A stretch of 64,000 nt of DNA. Source: Guillardia theta CCMP2712 (taxonomy: Eukaryota; Cryptophyceae; Pyrenomonadales; Geminigeraceae). The notes under the pieces are model-generated. The model made no database searches. It had not been told where the DNA came from and saw only the letters and a program-made list of their open reading frames with translations. Below are positions 10,477 to 22,329 of this stretch, one piece after another. Position 1 is the first letter of the stretch. Each line of letters begins with the position of its first letter. The position numbers and the translations under genes were made by a program. The DNA lies in contig NW_005434595.1 in assembly GCF_000315625.1 (NCBI RefSeq), positions 280,895-344,894 on the forward strand, given 5' to 3'.

Positions 10477-13400
10477 ATGACATGCTGGTCTTCTGTATAT
10501 ATCAAGATCATTCTCGTGTTTGCCTTTGCAAATGGATCAAGGACTTTCATCACAGAGACTGTGTCTCCACACATCAGTACCTTTTCTCGTTACAGTGTAG
10601 AACGAAATTCTCTTGGCTTTTCCGTTTGTTGTCTTCGAGGAGGATTGGATGGAGTCGAGAGCAACCTTCCAAATCGGATAAGTAGTACGATGAAGGCCCA
10701 AACAAGGCTTGATGCTCAGGATAGCGTGAAAGGCATTTCAAAAGTTGCGAAGATACGAAAGTTTACATCGTCTTCCAAATCTTTGAAGGATAAGAGGTTC
10801 GAGATTAAGTTGGTACTGACAAGCAGATACAAGTTTGCTGCAGTATCGAGTTTTCCGCCTCGAACAGTTACAGATCTATACAAGAAAATGATGGGCAAGT
10901 TCGAGATTGAGAACAAGCGATGGGTGTTTCCTTTGTGCCAGTATTACAAACTCGTGAATGAGATCTCAAGAATGAATGCGACTCAGCCAGCAAATTCCAC
11001 CTTCAGCCTCACTCCAGTGCCAGAAAACGTCTTCAAGGTCCTCAAGAACGACCCTTCGGTCTCCACCTTGAACCACACGAAAGCGAAGATGCTGTTGGAG
11101 GCCCTACCGTTGACCATCAGCAAGAAGCTGCTCCCTTTCCAGCGAGAGGGAGTTCTCTTCGGACTAGCAAGAGAGGGGCGAGTGCTCATCGGAGATGAGA
11201 TGGGGTTAGGGAAGACTGTACAGGCGATCGCCATTGCAGCAGCATACCTGGATGAGTGGCCTCTGTTAATTGTATGCCCCTCCTCAATGCGGTGTATGTG
11301 GGCACAGGAGCTGGTGAATTGGCTTCCAGGCGAGCTGACCCCTCAAGACGTTAACACCATCTTCAGCGGGAGGGATGTCGTCGGGAATCAGCTTGTCACC
11401 ATCATATCCTACGACCTCTTCTGCAAGTTTGCGCCGGAGATCAGCTCGATGCAGTTCAAAGTGATCATCGGCGATGAGAGCCACTATCTCAAGAACCCCA
11501 ACGCGAAGAGGAGTAAGACCATCCTCCCCTTCATCCGCTCGGCCAGAAGATCGATCTTGCTCACCGGAACGCCTGCGCTCTCAAGACCCGTCGAACTGTT
11601 CAACCTCTTGAATTCCCTTCACCCTCGTCTCTTTAACAATTTCTTGGAATTCGCATATCGTTACTGTGATGCCCACCAGGGCCCCTTCGGCCTGGAGACC
11701 AGCGGGGCATCAAACTTGGAGGAGCTTCACGTGCTCTTGGATCAACACACGATGGTTCGAAGGCTCAAGAAGGACGTTCTCACCCAGCTGCCCGCCAAGA
11801 GAAGGCAGAAGATTTTGATCAAGATCTCAGAAGCTGAGAGCAAGAGATTTGCTACGGAGATGGATAAGCTGAAAGAGCTGGAGCGTGTTACTCAGGATGA
11901 GGAGGAGGACAGCGAAGCTCGATTTCGGGCGCAGTCACGCAAGAAGGCGCTGATCATGAAGATGTATGTGGACACTGGAGTTGCCAAACTTCAAGCGATC
12001 CAGGAGTATGTTGCCGACCTGATCGAATGCGGAGCAAAGTTTCTGGTGCAAACTCTCTTTTTTTCGCCTACCACCCTGCCCCACTCCCTCCTCAAACTCG
12101 CCTTCCTTCTCCTCTTCCCCGTCCTCTTCTCCTTCCCGTCTCTTCCTCCGCATACCAGCCCCCGCATACCAGCCTCTTTGCCTCCTACTGATGGCTGTAC
12201 TCAGGTGTTCGCTCATCACATGGAGATTCTGGATGGGCTGGAGGACGTCGTCTCCAAGAAGAAAGTGCAGTACATCAGAATCGATGGCTCCACCCCCTCC
12301 CGGGAACGGCAGCTGAGAGTCTCTTCCTTCCAGGAGTCCAGCTCTGTCCGAGTAGCCATCCTCTCAGTCACAGCAGCTGGGACAGGGCTGACCCTCACGG
12401 CCGCAAACTTGGTAAGGGCGAACAACTTAGCTGGGTTTTGACTGAACTCTTCTCAGGTGGTTTTTGCTGAGCTCCACTGGACCCCAGGGATTCTGCTGCA
12501 GGCAGAGGACAGGGCTCACAGGATCGGTCAGCAGTCGTCGGTGAACGTGATGTACCTGGTGGGTCAGGGGACGTGCGACGAGCTGATATGGGACAGCATC
12601 TCCTACAAGGTCAAAGTGATAGGAAGAGCCCTGGACGGAATGCGAACAAGCTTCAATGCTGCGAGGATGGAAGTGAACCGTTCCTCCGCTCCTCCTCCTC
12701 CTGCTCCTTGTGCAGATGACGAGTGGCCTGCAGAGGAAGACAAGCTCAGTGCTCTCCTACAACACCCGGTCATCATCGCAGCCATGCAGAATCCCCTCCT
12801 CGATCAGATCCTTGACAAAGTCCTCCAAGACCCTTCCCTTGCCAACGATGAGAGCGTGCTGGAGCGCTATGGCAGCAACCCTGAGATTCGCGAGGTCTTC
12901 GCGGTCATCAAGGAGTTCATGAAGAGCAGAGGAGGGGAGGAGAAGGAGGAGGCGCCGGACAGCGGGAACACCAGCAGGTGCCGAGGGAGAGCAGCAGGTT
13001 GCGGGGTGAGGAGTGAGCCCTTCAAGATGCAGAGGAGCTGCGCCATGAGCCTCCGAGGGGGAGGAGGAGGAGGAGGAGGAGACATTATCACGATGAAGGA
13101 TGACGCTGGTCTGTTCTCAAGGGATTTCATGGAGAATTGTAGGCTAAAGGACGAGCTGAGAAGGATGCAGTCGGAACTCGAGAGGAGCAGGAGAGAAATC
13201 GAAGTGCTGCGAACAAGGAAGTTTGACCCAGTCTGCTCGAGCGTATCAGATGGCGAGTCTTTGGGGTATAAGCTTTGCTCCTCCGGCTCGCCTCCTCCTT
13301 TCTCTCGTCGAGATGATGTCCCTTCCATCGAGAGCAGTAGGGGTAGCAGGGAGCAAGAAAATCAGCTCTCAAGCGTCTCGAGAGGTCCCAATGAGATTCA

Positions 13401-14241
13401 ATCCTTCACCACGAGCAGGGGGAATCTCGTTAAGATCGAAGAGCTTCCGGATGACGCTGAAGTCGATGGCTGGGAAGAGGAGGAAGGGCGGAACGGATTT
13501 GTTCTCGCTGAGGTGCCACCACTGACAGGAGGTTTATCAGATGGAGCAACAGCGGGAGCAGCAGAAGAGGCGGGGGCGGAGGGAGGAGGAGCTTCGCGAG
13601 TGCTGGACGAGCTCAACTCGCTCGCACGAGAGTTTCCTTCCTGCGTGCAGTACCTGAAGCGCGAGTTTGACAACCGACGGCTGCTGACGGAGACAGGGCG
13701 ATCGATCAACGAGGAGAGGCTCAAGGGCATCATGAAGCGGGTGGCGAGAAAGAGCGGCAATCCTGACGTGAAGCTCATGGCGCTCTACATCGGAGCCAAG
13801 TTGGGAGGGGAGGACACTGCCGGGCCCTCTCGCATCATCCCGACTGACCTGCAGCCGCTGGAGGGGGGCGACAAGGAGCAAGACAGCTTGCTGCGCTCGT
13901 GCAGCTGCAGCCTGTCCAACTCCATGAAGTGCACTTGCCATCAGCGCGGCAAGGGCCACAACCCCTTGCAGCCGTCGCTGGCCAGCAGGAAGAGCACAGT
14001 CATCCGCAGGACGTGGGGGGAGGTGGTTGTGACCCCCCAGCAGGTCTGCGAGCAAGTGGAGAGGATGGGGGGCATGGAGGCTGTGGATGGGAGGCAGGGG
14101 ACGAAGGGGAAGGGATGGAAGGGAGTCGCAAAGGCCCTGGGAATCGACACGGAGAAGTACCGAGACGCAGGATATCAGATGAGAAAGATCTACTATATGG
14201 AGACTTCGGGCTTCGATACGCGGAGGAAGAGAAGGAAATGA
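10477..14241 (+). CDS. SMARCAL1/HARP-like SNF2 translocase with extra C-terminal domains
   Basis: Three exons (10477-12045, 12205-12411, 12457-14241) join in frame to 1186 residues. The joins give KFL|VFAHH and AANL|VVFAELHWTPG, both classic SNF2 segments. A HARP-like domain is at about residues 107-165. Motif I is GDEMGLGKT (about 240), motif II DESH (about 331), motif III LLTGTP, and motif VI QAEDRAHRIGQQ (about 607). SMARCAL1/ZRANB3 relatives are ATP-driven annealing helicases that restart stalled forks (family knowledge). The start ATG gives a hydrophobic stretch (IKIILVFAFA) and then CCLRGG at about residues 50-55, unusual for a nuclear protein. After the helicase core come a possible STI1-like segment (about 689-750), a coiled coil, acidic linkers, a cysteine-rich patch and a possible ARID-like C terminus (about 1110-1180). 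The first intron is 159 bases, a multiple of three without stops, so the unspliced frame stays open. The core call is firm; the added domains are tentative. Confidence 0.9.
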
Positions 14242-14294
14242 AACAAGTCAAGCCAGCAGCATGGCCCCTCTCGGCCCCTCTCCTCCCCCTTCCC

Positions 14295-16818
14295 TCATGG
14301 CTGGACGCGGCCCTTGGCCCAGTCTTTCATCTCCTCCTCCTCCTTGCTCGTGGACGCGAACGCTCGACCCGAGTCGACCGCTCGCTCCTTCCTCGCCATC
14401 TTCACAGCCTCATCGAACTTGCTCTTCGCAAGCCCGTTGGTGGGGTCCAGCCGGAAAGCCTCCCAGAAAGATGCGGCTGCTTCCGTGGGGTCCTTGAGCC
14501 CCAGATACGCCTGCCACCATTCTCAGCTGACCTGCTGGGGATCAGCTCAAGCGCAGCACCTGCCCTTCCCGGAAGCAAGCCTTTGCCCAGCTGCTGTCCA
14601 TGGCCTTCGCTGTCTGCCACAAAGAGCTCAGCACCTCCTTGGCAAGATGAAGGAGCAAGTACCTGTGCGTCGGCCAGTGCTTCTTCATGACGCTGGAGGG
14701 CGAGGAGAGCTGCGCATCGGTTGGAGAAGAACTCTTTCCTGCTGGGGTCCAGTAGGATAGCTTCAGTGTAGAACGCGTACGCTTCCTCCATCTTGTTGCT
14801 ACGAAGAGCCTCGTTGCCTTTCTCCTTGAAAACGACAGCCTGTGAAGTAAATGAGACTCTGCCGAGCTTCACACTCTCTCGCCTTCTCAGCTCGTGACAA
14901 TTGCTGGCTGCTACCCGACGTCTGCGCCGGTCCTCCAGTCTGCACAGTGCCGCTGTTTCCCGTGCTCGACATGGTAGGAGCAGGCTCGGGCTCGGAAGAA
15001 TCTTCATCCTCTTCCTCCTCATCACTATCACCGCACAGCTCTGAATCGCTCAGATTCCTCCCCAAGGAGATGAGAATGTCGCGCATATTCTGATACCTCT
15101 GCGACTTCCTCCAGCGGTAGCGTGCAAGTTGCAACGGCGTCTGCCCAACATCGTCAACAGCGCGCCGCCTCCTCTTATCCCCACAAGGCCAGACCTTGCC
15201 ATGCACGTTTTTCGCCGCTACGTCGCATCCCCTCTCGACCAGCAGTCGAAACAGGTCTACGTTGCCAGTCTCAGCTGCGAAGTGAAGCGCCGTGAATCCC
15301 TCCTGCCGCGACAATGAGCCGAGAAGCGGGCACGAGGCTGCACCTGATCGCACAGGGACAAGTTTGCTCCTGCCCCAACGTAGAGCTCGCACATCTGAGG
15401 TAGAGGTGAGGGTCTGCTGAGTTATCGGCATTCCAAGCTCACCCTGTGCTGGTTCATCGAAGCTGCCATCACGAGAGGTGGAGGTACCTTCCTCCCTCCC
15501 TCGTCCGAGGGCAGAACGTTGGGATCCGCCCCCAAGGTAATCAGCAACTTCACTGCCTCCTCGCACTCCGACATCGCAGCCCACTGGAAGGAGCGAGTGA
15601 GGCGATCGAAGTGGAGGAAGATGGAGGAGAGGAAGAAGAGGAGGATGCACGGGACAAGGAGCGAGGGGAGGGAGAGGGAGAGTTGTCAACCTGAAGAGCA
15701 GATCCAAGAATGGAGGTAGCATTCACGTTTGCGTTCATCAGCATGAGCATGTGAATCATCTGCAGGTCGCCGTTGCCAGCAGCGTGATGAAGGGGTGTAG
15801 CTCTCAGCCCAGCGTCTTTCTCGTTGACATCCACAGAGACATTTCGAGCTACAAGTCTCGCAGCCTCCATGCGCTTGTTCACAACTGCAATGAAGAACGG
15901 ACTCTGACCATTCTCATCCCTTGCCTTCATGTCGGCTCCCGCCCTCATAGCAAGCTTTATCACCTCAACATGACCCTCTGCTGCTGCCCAGTGGACCACT
16001 CCTCGAGCATTGGCATCCTTGAACGCGTCGAGAATCACGTTAGGCGGCTCTGAACGAGCCTTGCACTCATGCTCTAGAGCCTTTTCTAGTTCAGCGAGTC
16101 TATTTTCCTTGGCAGCTACAAGCAGTCGCTCAAGCGCTTGCCGTTCGATCATCATCGTCTTAACCTTGGAGGAGGACTCAAGATCTTGGAAGCTTTTGTC
16201 TCGTTTGTCTTGCCTGTTATCTTCTGTCGGATCCGGCTCTGTTGAATTTTCCCCCTCCAATCCGTCCGCTCCATCCGCGTCATCGTGCCACGAAGCTGGA
16301 AAGGTGGGAATATCTTCAAGAACGAGCTTGGAAACTTTCTGAAGTTTCGGCCAAAGAACATCTATATCAGCTTTGGGGAGGCGAATGAGAATGTATTTGT
16401 CTTTGATCTTGAAAGTTGCTCTAGACGCGTCGATTTCGAAGAACAGCTCACTGATAGTAAGATCCCACCGTGAGCACACGAGTGAGAACCCTGTAGTTCT
16501 TGCTTGGAAACTGAAATCATCTGCAGAGAGCTTTCGTTCAGATGTCTTGTTCTCCTTCGATTCATCATCAAACACAAAAATTTGCACCTCTCCGGCTGTC
16601 TGGTCCCATCCATACCTGGGGATTTCAGTCCCCCCCCGCAAGCGAATTGCCAAGTTCCTGCTCGTTCCAAGAGAACAACCATGGAGGGACAAGGCAGGAG
16701 CTGCTGCTCTTACTCTTGTGTGTGATCCTCCTGCCATCATCCTTCCTCCTGCCATCCAGCCAACCGCAAGCAGCATTCCTGCCAGCAGCCGCTGTTGTCC
16801 CCCGAATCCTGCTGCCAT
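14295..16818 (-). CDS. Signal peptide-LRGG-CS domain-ankyrin-TPR protein
   Basis: The start at 16818 gives a signal-peptide-like N terminus (LLAGMLLAVGWMAGG) followed by AIRLRGGTEIPRYGW. A CS/p23-like domain follows (YGWDQTAGEVQIF to IDVLWPKLQK), as in HSP90 co-chaperones and NudC-type proteins. Next are ankyrin repeats (VHWAAAEGHVEVIKLA, TPLHHAAGNGDLQMIHML, ALQ|WAAMSECEEAVKLL, EGFTALHFAAETGNVDLFRLL). Then comes an acidic/serine linker and TPR repeats (KEKGNEALRSNKMEEAYAFY, SNRCAALLALQRHEEALADA), ending in GRVQP and a stop at 14295-14297. Resolved exons are 15691-16818, 15443-15583, 15344-15394, 15195-15302 and one starting at 15140; the last is about 14295-14510. The join into the first TPR exon (starting near 14839) is not resolved, so two separate genes remain possible. 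Chaperone-type binding of client proteins is inferred from the CS+TPR pairing. It ends 53 bases from the convergent helicase gene. Confidence 0.75.
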
Positions 16819-18135
16819 TGCCGATCTCCAGAGTAATAAACCCTCAAGTCGCCGACCCGGCCCGGGCCGGGCCTCGGACTGGCGGCCGCCTCTAAAAAAT
16901 AGTAAAACAAAACAAATTAGATAACTTGGTGCCATGAAACCCGCCTCGGGATGTCAATAACAGGGGTGGGGTACACATGTCCTGCAAGGGGTACATATCA
17001 AGCCATAGATTCATACCACCGGTAGTCTTTGGGGTACCCTCCATCACCCTACCAATGTCCCACCTACTGGTACCCACGTGAACTAGCTGATGCTTGCAAC
17101 CCTCACCAATCATATGACCCTACCTAGGTAGAATCTTTGATCACCCTGGTCCTATGTCTGAAATCTATCGAGAGGGTGGGGTACTTGCACCGGGGGTTAG
17201 GTGGTGTTCTAGAGTGAGCAGTATTTTACCACAAATGGTCTTCGTGAATCACCAGTTTCATATTGAGCCTTCCTGCAACTGAATTTTATAACTTGAGTAA
17301 ATATTTTATAATACAAAAGCTGTGGTTTGGGGTACTACTATCAATATATAGGACATATGTTGGCAAGTCATCGAAAAATGAAAAAAAAGCAGTGAGCACA
17401 GGGGGTAGGTAGAATGGAATGCAGACGATGCCCGGAAATGAAGCGAGGGGGAGGCGAGGAGAGGCGAAGGAGAAGGAGCGAGATCGAGCGAAAGAAATGT
17501 AGCTGCAATGAAAGGGGAGAGGAAGAGCAGGAGCAGGAGGGTGAAGTCTTGGGAGAGGGAGTCGGGTGGGACGACCGGAAAGTAGCACAAGATTGACTGG
17601 AGGCAGTAAAAACAATTCATGCATGCTCAAGGGAGAAGCAAGGTTGAAGAAGCAACAAGGATTAGCATGAAGAGGCAATTGAAGATGTGTTTCGTTTTGT
17701 GTCTGAGGATTTAGTGTAAACGAGGTGCACATTTTTATACCTGTAGGCTTTTGCGCCACAAGATTAGTGGAATGTTGTAAAACCAGTGATAATCGGACCT
17801 GAGGCCATGAAATCTGGTCTGAACAGGTGTCAAGTAGACGTAGCTTGAGATATCAAGATGAATCTCCCCTTCCTCTTTGGAAGGTTCGAATATGAACGTT
17901 CAAATGACAGGTTCGGCCTTCGACTGCTGATACGTAGGATGGTTTGATTGCAACGTCCAATGACGATACAAGAAGTTGACGTTGGACTCAAAACGACGTA
18001 AAATGTCGGTTTTCAGGAGCTCCAAGACGAATTTAGGTGAATTCTCATCATTCTTTTACGTTTTGATGAACTGATCTCTTGTTGTTTGAAATTCACAACC
18101 CTCTCCCTGATGGCTGTTCCAAAGGTGCCTGTGTC
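16819..18135. other. Intergenic region with GC island and GGGGTAC-rich DNA
   Basis: It begins with a GC-only palindromic island (about 16855-16895, containing GGCCCGGGCCGGGCC). Then about 450 bases are dotted with GGGGTAC/GGGGTGGGGTAC and related G-runs on the plus strand (about 16960-17420), and a further purine-rich tract reaches 17580. Open frames through this stretch lack protein-like sequence. The last 300 bases probably hold the promoter and 5' UTR of the next gene, without a motif I can name. Confidence 0.6.
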
Positions 18136-21100
18136 ATGGTGAAAGAAGAGAAGTCGTTCGTTGCTCCACCCTCGCCATTGCAGGATTGCTGGCCTCGATG
18201 CAGGAGAGGCCACAACGTCTGTACCTCCCTCTTGGATCGTGAATGCGGAGGGAGGTCTCTGAGATCATTCAAACAATTCCCTCAAAGCATGGTCACCCGG
18301 CTGGACAAGGAGTACGACTCGATCCCAGGGTTGGTTGCTTCTCTGAATGACGCATATGTTGCCGGAGACGTGGGACGGCTGAAAGAATTGTTGAAGAGAG
18401 CGTGGAGAAATGTCATTGCGTATGAAAGCGAATCGAACATGCAGAGAGATAATTTCATCGTTTACGGGGGTTCTAATGTGTTGATTCGCATTCTTTTCCT
18501 TCCTTTCGACTTGATTGGAGCAAGAAACAGTGGATGGAGGGGCCAAGTTGTTGAACACGATCTATGGGAACTGAAGAAGCCTTGCATTCAATTGCTGAAG
18601 GAACTTTGCTACTTCACGCCATTTTTGGCTGAAGAACTTGGAAATTCGACAAAGCTGATTGTGCAGCTCTTCACTCTCATGAAAAACCGATCGATATTCG
18701 AGGACGTGATTACTCTCACTGAAGATATCATAGCTTGTTCGAGAGAGATCTTCAATCTTGCCCTTGTACCTGATTTCGAAGGACTGCTGAATTCCTATTC
18801 GAAAAGACAGCTTGCTTGCTTCTGCCGCATTCTTGCTCTTGTTGTTTTCGAAACAGAAGATAGAACAAATGACGATTGCAAGGTTGTGAATGCTGCAGAT
18901 CTGTTAACAATCCGACGAGAACAAGCACTTTCGCCCGCGATCAAGAATTCAGATAGGAATCATGCTGTTCTGCTCGGAGTTGAGGCCTTTCTTCCGCGTA
19001 CTATAAGCTTGATATCTGCCAATACAGCGCCTATACTGGCAACGTGGGCAAGCGACGTGATCATGAGGTTATCTAGCAGCAGCCATCATCACGAGCTACT
19101 TCAGCTGGTCGATGTGGAGGAAGACGATAGCTGGGAGGACACGCAGGATGAGTCAGCGATAAGCGACCCGCACGCAAATATCAAGGCGCTGTTTCTTCTG
19201 GTGCACAGAGTCGAAATCCTGTTTGTGCTTTGTACATTGCTAAGTGGAAAGCGGAAATTGCAGGTGCAGGATAAGTTATACAGCTTGGGTATCGTGGAGA
19301 CGTTGTCACAGGCCTTTGAGTGGCTGAACTGGAGTGACACGACAGTCTCTTTGTATCAAGAAAGAATGCATGGCCCTGGTTGTGAGTGCAACCCAGAGTC
19401 AGCCTTGCGTATACAATTCTTACGATTGATACACAACCTGTGCGACCGGGAAAATGACTTTACAAGGGTGAAAGACCAGATGCTTTCCGCGCAAGAGCTG
19501 GAATCTGTTCAAGAATATGCCAAGTACGATCAACTTCGGCAACTTATCTTCTTCGACAACCCAGCAACATGGTCAACTGATGCGATGGGTGGAAGGGGAC
19601 AACAGCCACTAGATTCTCACAATCCAACATCCAACAATGACTTGTGGTTTTCGAAGCTCAGTTCCAGTCCAGGTGGAGCAGCGAGTCAAGGGGATGCTTC
19701 AAACCGTGATTCGTGGACGAGCCTTGACCTCGAGGGGAATGAGGCTCAGCCGGAGGCATCTGCCCATTTTCGCAGCTCTCGCAGTCGGGGTACAAAGGTT
19801 CAAACAGGCACCTGTCACGCGTCATCTTCTGCAGCGGATGTTTCAAGTGTCAGTCTTCAACGCGGAAGCGTTCAACGGCCTCTCGCTCAGCCATCTGAGA
19901 GCTCAAGGGCTGCAAGGGCCAACCCTTGCGATCCTGACAATTCTAATAGAGGTCTCATCACCAAAGTCTTACTGGTGTTTATGAACGAGAAGCCCGACTC
20001 TACCTACAGGTGCTGCTGCCGGCACTGACTTTCCTCTCTTCTGAGTGTCGTCCATTGTAGGTTCTGGCTAGCTTCCTGTGTAGAGGCCTTCTTGCGAGGT
20101 TCCGACGCACGAGCCCAGGTAGATGACGCTGATCACTGTGAGATTGTTGACATTCCCAAAGGTTTTCATGGCGAAGATGGGATTGCTGGACCATCTGGTT
20201 GATGGAATTTTGAACTTTCAGATTTCTGGCAATTTGCAAGTAAGACTTGAGGTTTAGTCCCTAGACTTCTTAACACTTTTGCAGACCAACTTTGACTTGC
20301 TTGGCGAGTTGGTCAAGTACAACCCGGAAGTTTTCCTCATGTTCAGTCAAACTGTTGATGATGCGAAGTACAAGGTATTCATGCAGGTAAGTCACAGACT
20401 GAAGAAGAAGGATTGTGCGATGTGACATTGAGCACAGGTCGTGGTTTCAAATTTGGTTGATTCCAATGTATTCATTCGAGCTGTCGTGCTGTCTCTGGAG
20501 TTCTTTTCATTCCGATGTCGGGAGCTTGCTGCGCTCGGAAGTCGTTATGACATGGAGTCTTGCAAACTGCACAAATTCTTGAAGCATAATACTCTCCGGC
20601 TCCTCAAGGATTTGATGACAGTGATCACTGTCGAAGATATCAATCAAGAGAACATCTGCTGTCTCAACACAGGTTATTTCTGTGGCATCCTTGCACCCTC
20701 ATCACTGTTGTGTCGGCAGCATTGTCGCTCTTCATATTTGTCCGACTCCATGGCCGACTAAACGATTATATCACGGCGATCAGAAACTGGGAAATCACTC
20801 ACAACAAGGTAGGAATGATTTATTTTCCCCTTCTCCCCATTCAATCTAATTTGACTTCTCTCCTTCTTGCCGCTCGGTCTTGACTGCTTGCCTTTCTGTT
20901 CCTACAGGTTGGCTTCGTGACCAGCAACTTTCTAGCGCTTCTCAAGTTCTGGTTAGAGTACTATCTATACAGGTCATGACTTCTCATTCAGCCATGGTCA
21001 CTTAGAGTGTGTGTGCAGGGGCAAAGACTGCCTGTCGCTGGAGTTGTCTTCCAACATTCGCTTCAGCGTCTGGCGAACGACTGTAAATGAACTCTTAGAG

Positions 21101-21136
21101 GCAATGTCCAACAAGACAGAGTCCTCGAGCTTTTAA
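18136..21136 (+). CDS. TRPC4AP: TRPC4AP (TRUSS) homologue
   Basis: Eight exons (18136-20009, 20061-20118, 20162-20239, 20285-20386, 20438-20672, 20720-20808, 20908-20972, 21019-21136) sum to 872 residues with all junctions GT-AG and in phase. Landmarks of human TRPC4AP appear in order: YGGSNVLIRIL, FTLMKNRSIFEDVITL, RQLACFCRILAL, RVEILFVLCTLL, CECNPESALRIQFLRL, FWLASCVEAFLRG, NFDLLGELVKYN, NLVDSNVFIRAVVLSLEFF, INQENICCLNT and NFLALLKFWLEYYLYRGKDC. The vertebrate protein is a substrate adaptor of CUL4-DDB1 ubiquitin ligases and binds TRPC and TNF receptors (family knowledge); the role in a protist is unknown. A serine-rich insertion of about 130 residues (near bases 19570-19930) makes it longer than the roughly 800-residue vertebrate form. 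The start at 18136 keeps the segment that aligns with the family N terminus. Confidence 0.95.
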
Positions 21137-21273
21137 CGTGTGCGTTAGCAGCATGTGTCAAAGTTCTGTATATGAAGAATCGTCTGATCACAGCGATAGA
21201 AACGAGTGGGAGGGAAAGGAGGAAGCATGTTGACACCTCCCCGTACACACGCATGCTAAATCCGTTACTGGTG

Positions 21274-22329
21274 TCAACTGGCGAATCCCTTCCCTTCTTC
21301 CAAACTGATGACGTCATCAGCTGCAAACGATCGATCTTCCTCCATCAGTCCATTCACGTTCCCTCCTGGCCCCCGAGCTCCAGCTCTTCCCGAACTCAGA
21401 CAGCGCTTCCGGCTTGATCCTGCCCAGAGCTGACCTGGTCGGCGCGCAACTCCCCTTACCGGCAGTCTTCCCGTGTAATCGTCGTCCTCCTCCTCTCCCT
21501 CGCCCTCTTTCTCGCCTAGACTTTGAGATATCACCCTGTTCCGCTTCAAGTTTGTCGACAGCGAGTCGCTTCCATTTATGTTGGCGTTCTCCGTTCCAGG
21601 TTTGTCCGGGAGGACTGAGGTGGGACTGGTCTGCAGAGGTCCTTCCTCTCCGTGAACTCCGGCTCTCCTACGCTCAATTGCTCGTACGACTGACCCTCGA
21701 GTCATCTTGAGCATGTGCAGGTATTTTCTGCCGCTGACACTCTCGGCTCGCAGTTCCTCGTCCCCGAAGGCAATGTCGTACAGCATGCCAGTCACGTCTG
21801 TCAAGCGCTGCCGGAGGCAGCTCAGAGTGGGCAAGTTCGACTCCAGGTCGATGCGGAGGAATCGCCCGGGCAGATTGCTGATGCCGGTGACGAAGATGGG
21901 ATAGGAAGGAGGTCTGTTTGAGGGATGCAGCCTGCCATCCTCGTGGGAGAGCAGACCGGGTTGCCATGCAAGCTCCCTCACAGCTTTCTGGTTGGTCACG
22001 CGAGGCTTCTGCTCCCTTGGCGTTGCTGGCTCGTTGCAGAATCGAGCGAAGCGAGGCATCACGATGGAGACCATGACAACGTCATCACTCCCTACGTCCT
22101 CCCCATGGAGCCTCTGCTCTCCATCGCCTCCTCCTTGGTCCCTTCGATGCCCATCATTGCAGTTACCCTCAACGGTGCAGCCTCGTTGTGAAATCTCAAT
22201 CCATTGAGGGCTGAGGCAGAGGCTCCTTCCAACAGCCTTCTTGACCTCCCACGTGCTCAGTGACGCCGTCAAGCATGTTCTAACTTGGCACTCGCCCACC
22301 AGTCTCCAAGAGAGGTGGGTGTTTGTCAT
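21274..22329 (-). CDS. Unrecognised 351-residue protein
   Basis: A single open frame runs from the ATG at 22329 to the stop at 21274, convergent with TRPC4AP (138 bases apart). The N-terminal 50 residues (WEVKKAVGRSLCLSPQWIEI) and a central segment (GRFLRIDLESNLPTL to DIAFGDEEL) look weakly like ubiquitin-fold strands and helix, but no hallmark residues settle this. The C-terminal half is basic and acidic low-complexity (GEGEEEDDD, then arginine- and glycine-rich). No family is recognised. Length, lack of simple repeats in the middle and gene spacing support a real gene. A splice within it cannot be excluded. Confidence 0.5.
   Translation of the reverse strand: MTNTHLSWRLVGECQVRTCLTASLSTWEVKKAVGRSLCLSPQWIEISQRGCTVEGNCNDGHRRDQGGGDGEQRLHGEDVGSDDVVMVSIVMPRFARFCNEPATPREQKPRVTNQKAVRELAWQPGLLSHEDGRLHPSNRPPSYPIFVTGISNLPGRFLRIDLESNLPTLSCLRQRLTDVTGMLYDIAFGDEELRAESVSGRKYLHMLKMTRGSVVRAIERRRAGVHGEEGPLQTSPTSVLPDKPGTENANINGSDSLSTNLKRNRVISQSLGEKEGEGEEEDDDYTGRLPVRGVARRPGQLWAGSSRKRCLSSGRAGARGPGGNVNGLMEEDRSFAADDVISLEEGKGFAS

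Noticed and set aside
12046-12204. Continuous reading of the SNF2 protein through this segment
   Set aside because: The 159 bases are a stop-free intron; removing them restores the canonical KFLVFAHH, and the retained translation is Ser/Pro/Leu low complexity.
13040-13080. A second LRGG (AMSLRGGGGGGGG) inside the SMARCAL1-like protein
   Set aside because: It lies far from the N terminus and stems from a GGA triplet repeat, so it is not counted with the N-terminal LRGG motifs.
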